From NCBI GenBank assembly GCA_030680655.1, contig JAUXUZ010000139.1, positions 1 through 5,877 of the forward strand: 5,877 nt of DNA, written 5' to 3'. Below are positions 5,466-5,877 of the stretch, in pieces. Under the pieces are notes generated by a model. The model was not told the origin of the DNA. It did no database searches and was given only the letters and a program-made list of their open reading frames with translations. The stretch's first letter is position 1. Each line of letters begins with the position of its first letter. The position numbers and the translations under genes were made by a program. Source of the DNA: Phycisphaerales bacterium. Lineage in GTDB: Bacteria > Planctomycetota > Phycisphaerae > Phycisphaerales > UBA1924.

Positions 5466-5877
5466 TCAGGGGACGATCCAGACCAGCCGCGCCATCTCGG
5501 CGGGCTGTGCCGCGCCGGGCGCGGCGTAAGTGACGATGACGGTGACGCGGAGGGCGAACTGGTTCACGGCGACCACCGGTGCCGACCCGAGGTTCTCGTA
5601 GTCGTCGCTGCGGACGACCGCGTAGTTGTAAGGCTCGACCTTATCGACGATCACGCGCTGCCTCCAGCCGCGCAACGCAACGTTGAGCCCCGACGCCGTC
5701 TCGACCACGCCGTTGACGTCGGTCTGCGTGATGATCCGCCCGGACGAGTCGATCGGCCCCGCGTTGGCACCGCCCTCGCCGAACTCAACACCGTCAAAGT
5801 CGTCCACGTCGTCGTAGTCAGCGGGGGCGGCCTCACCCGCGTCGGGCCCCCACCCTCGGAGCACGGCACCGACCTTG
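5466..5877 (-). CDS. Possible prepilin-like protein, C-terminal part
   Basis: The frame enters from the right edge and stops at TGA 5468-5466; 136 residues are visible. A GTG at 5864 opens the same frame, but codons upstream of it remain open to the edge and no start context is seen, so this is read as the end of a longer gene. The visible part has an acidic stretch (DYDDVDDFDGVEFGEGG) followed by beta-strand-like segments ending in NQFALRVTVIVTYAAPG and a hydrophobic C-terminus (ARLVWIVP). The acidic turn followed by a strand such as LRVTVIVTY recalls the C-terminal domain of MshD-like minor pilins, but I cannot confirm that family. The N-terminal cleavage motif that would settle it lies outside the window. 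Its position, 44 bp before the PilX-like gene on the same strand, supports a shared pilus role. Confidence 0.55.
   Translation of the reverse strand, partial: KVGAVLRGWGPDAGEAAPADYDDVDDFDGVEFGEGGANAGPIDSSGRIITQTDVNGVVETASGLNVALRGWRQRVIVDKVEPYNYAVVRSDDYENLGSAPVVAVNQFALRVTVIVTYAAPGAAQPAEMARLVWIVP

Noticed and set aside
5452..5469. Small inverted repeat CTGAA/TTCAG at the stop of the rightmost gene
   Set aside because: Only five pairs, no T-run; likely chance.

Overview
This window is GC-rich bacterial chromosomal DNA, with G/C-biased third codon positions and TGA as the stop of every gene whose stop is clear. It holds two gene groups facing each other. The gene content is an Si-specific transhydrogenase, a stand-alone NAD(P)HX dehydratase, and a pilin-like operon with a very large PilX-like protein carrying dockerin-like calcium loops. 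This would suit a planctomycete, perhaps of the Phycisphaerae type. That placement is an impression from gene style, not a phylogenetic result.

Plus strand, 1-1784. The window opens inside sthA (soluble pyridine nucleotide transhydrogenase), which ends at 303. A 34-bp gap follows, almost filled by a hairpin (313-337) that takes up the only purine-rich ribosome-binding candidate. Next is a small membrane-anchored coiled-coil gene (338-838). It is interrupted by one in-frame TAG at 581-583, and clean coding sequence resumes in the same frame. It ends in three tandem 19-bp repeats (782-838). Then comes nnrD (ADP/ATP-dependent NAD(P)H-hydrate dehydratase, 855-1784). sthA and nnrD both act on nicotinamide cofactors: one balances NADPH with NADH, the other repairs their damaged hydrates.

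Minus strand, 5877-1793, read right to left. The group has the C-terminal part of an unidentified, possibly prepilin-like protein (5877-5466), a 947-residue PilX-like protein (5421-2578) and a PilW/GspJ-like minor prepilin (2581-1793). The last two genes overlap by the four bases ATGA. This looks like one operon for surface pilus or pseudopilus tip components. The large protein joins a PilX-type membrane N-terminus to a run of EF-hand/dockerin-like Asp/Asn loops and a long beta-rich region.

The two groups converge with only 8 bp between their stop codons. Both stops lie inside one perfect 16-bp palindrome. The most interesting points are the large calcium-loop PilX-like protein, the interrupted coiled-coil gene, and the 19-bp repeat, whose loss of one unit would fuse the coiled-coil frame to nnrD. 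I saw no CRISPR array, insertion sequence, tRNA or rRNA.
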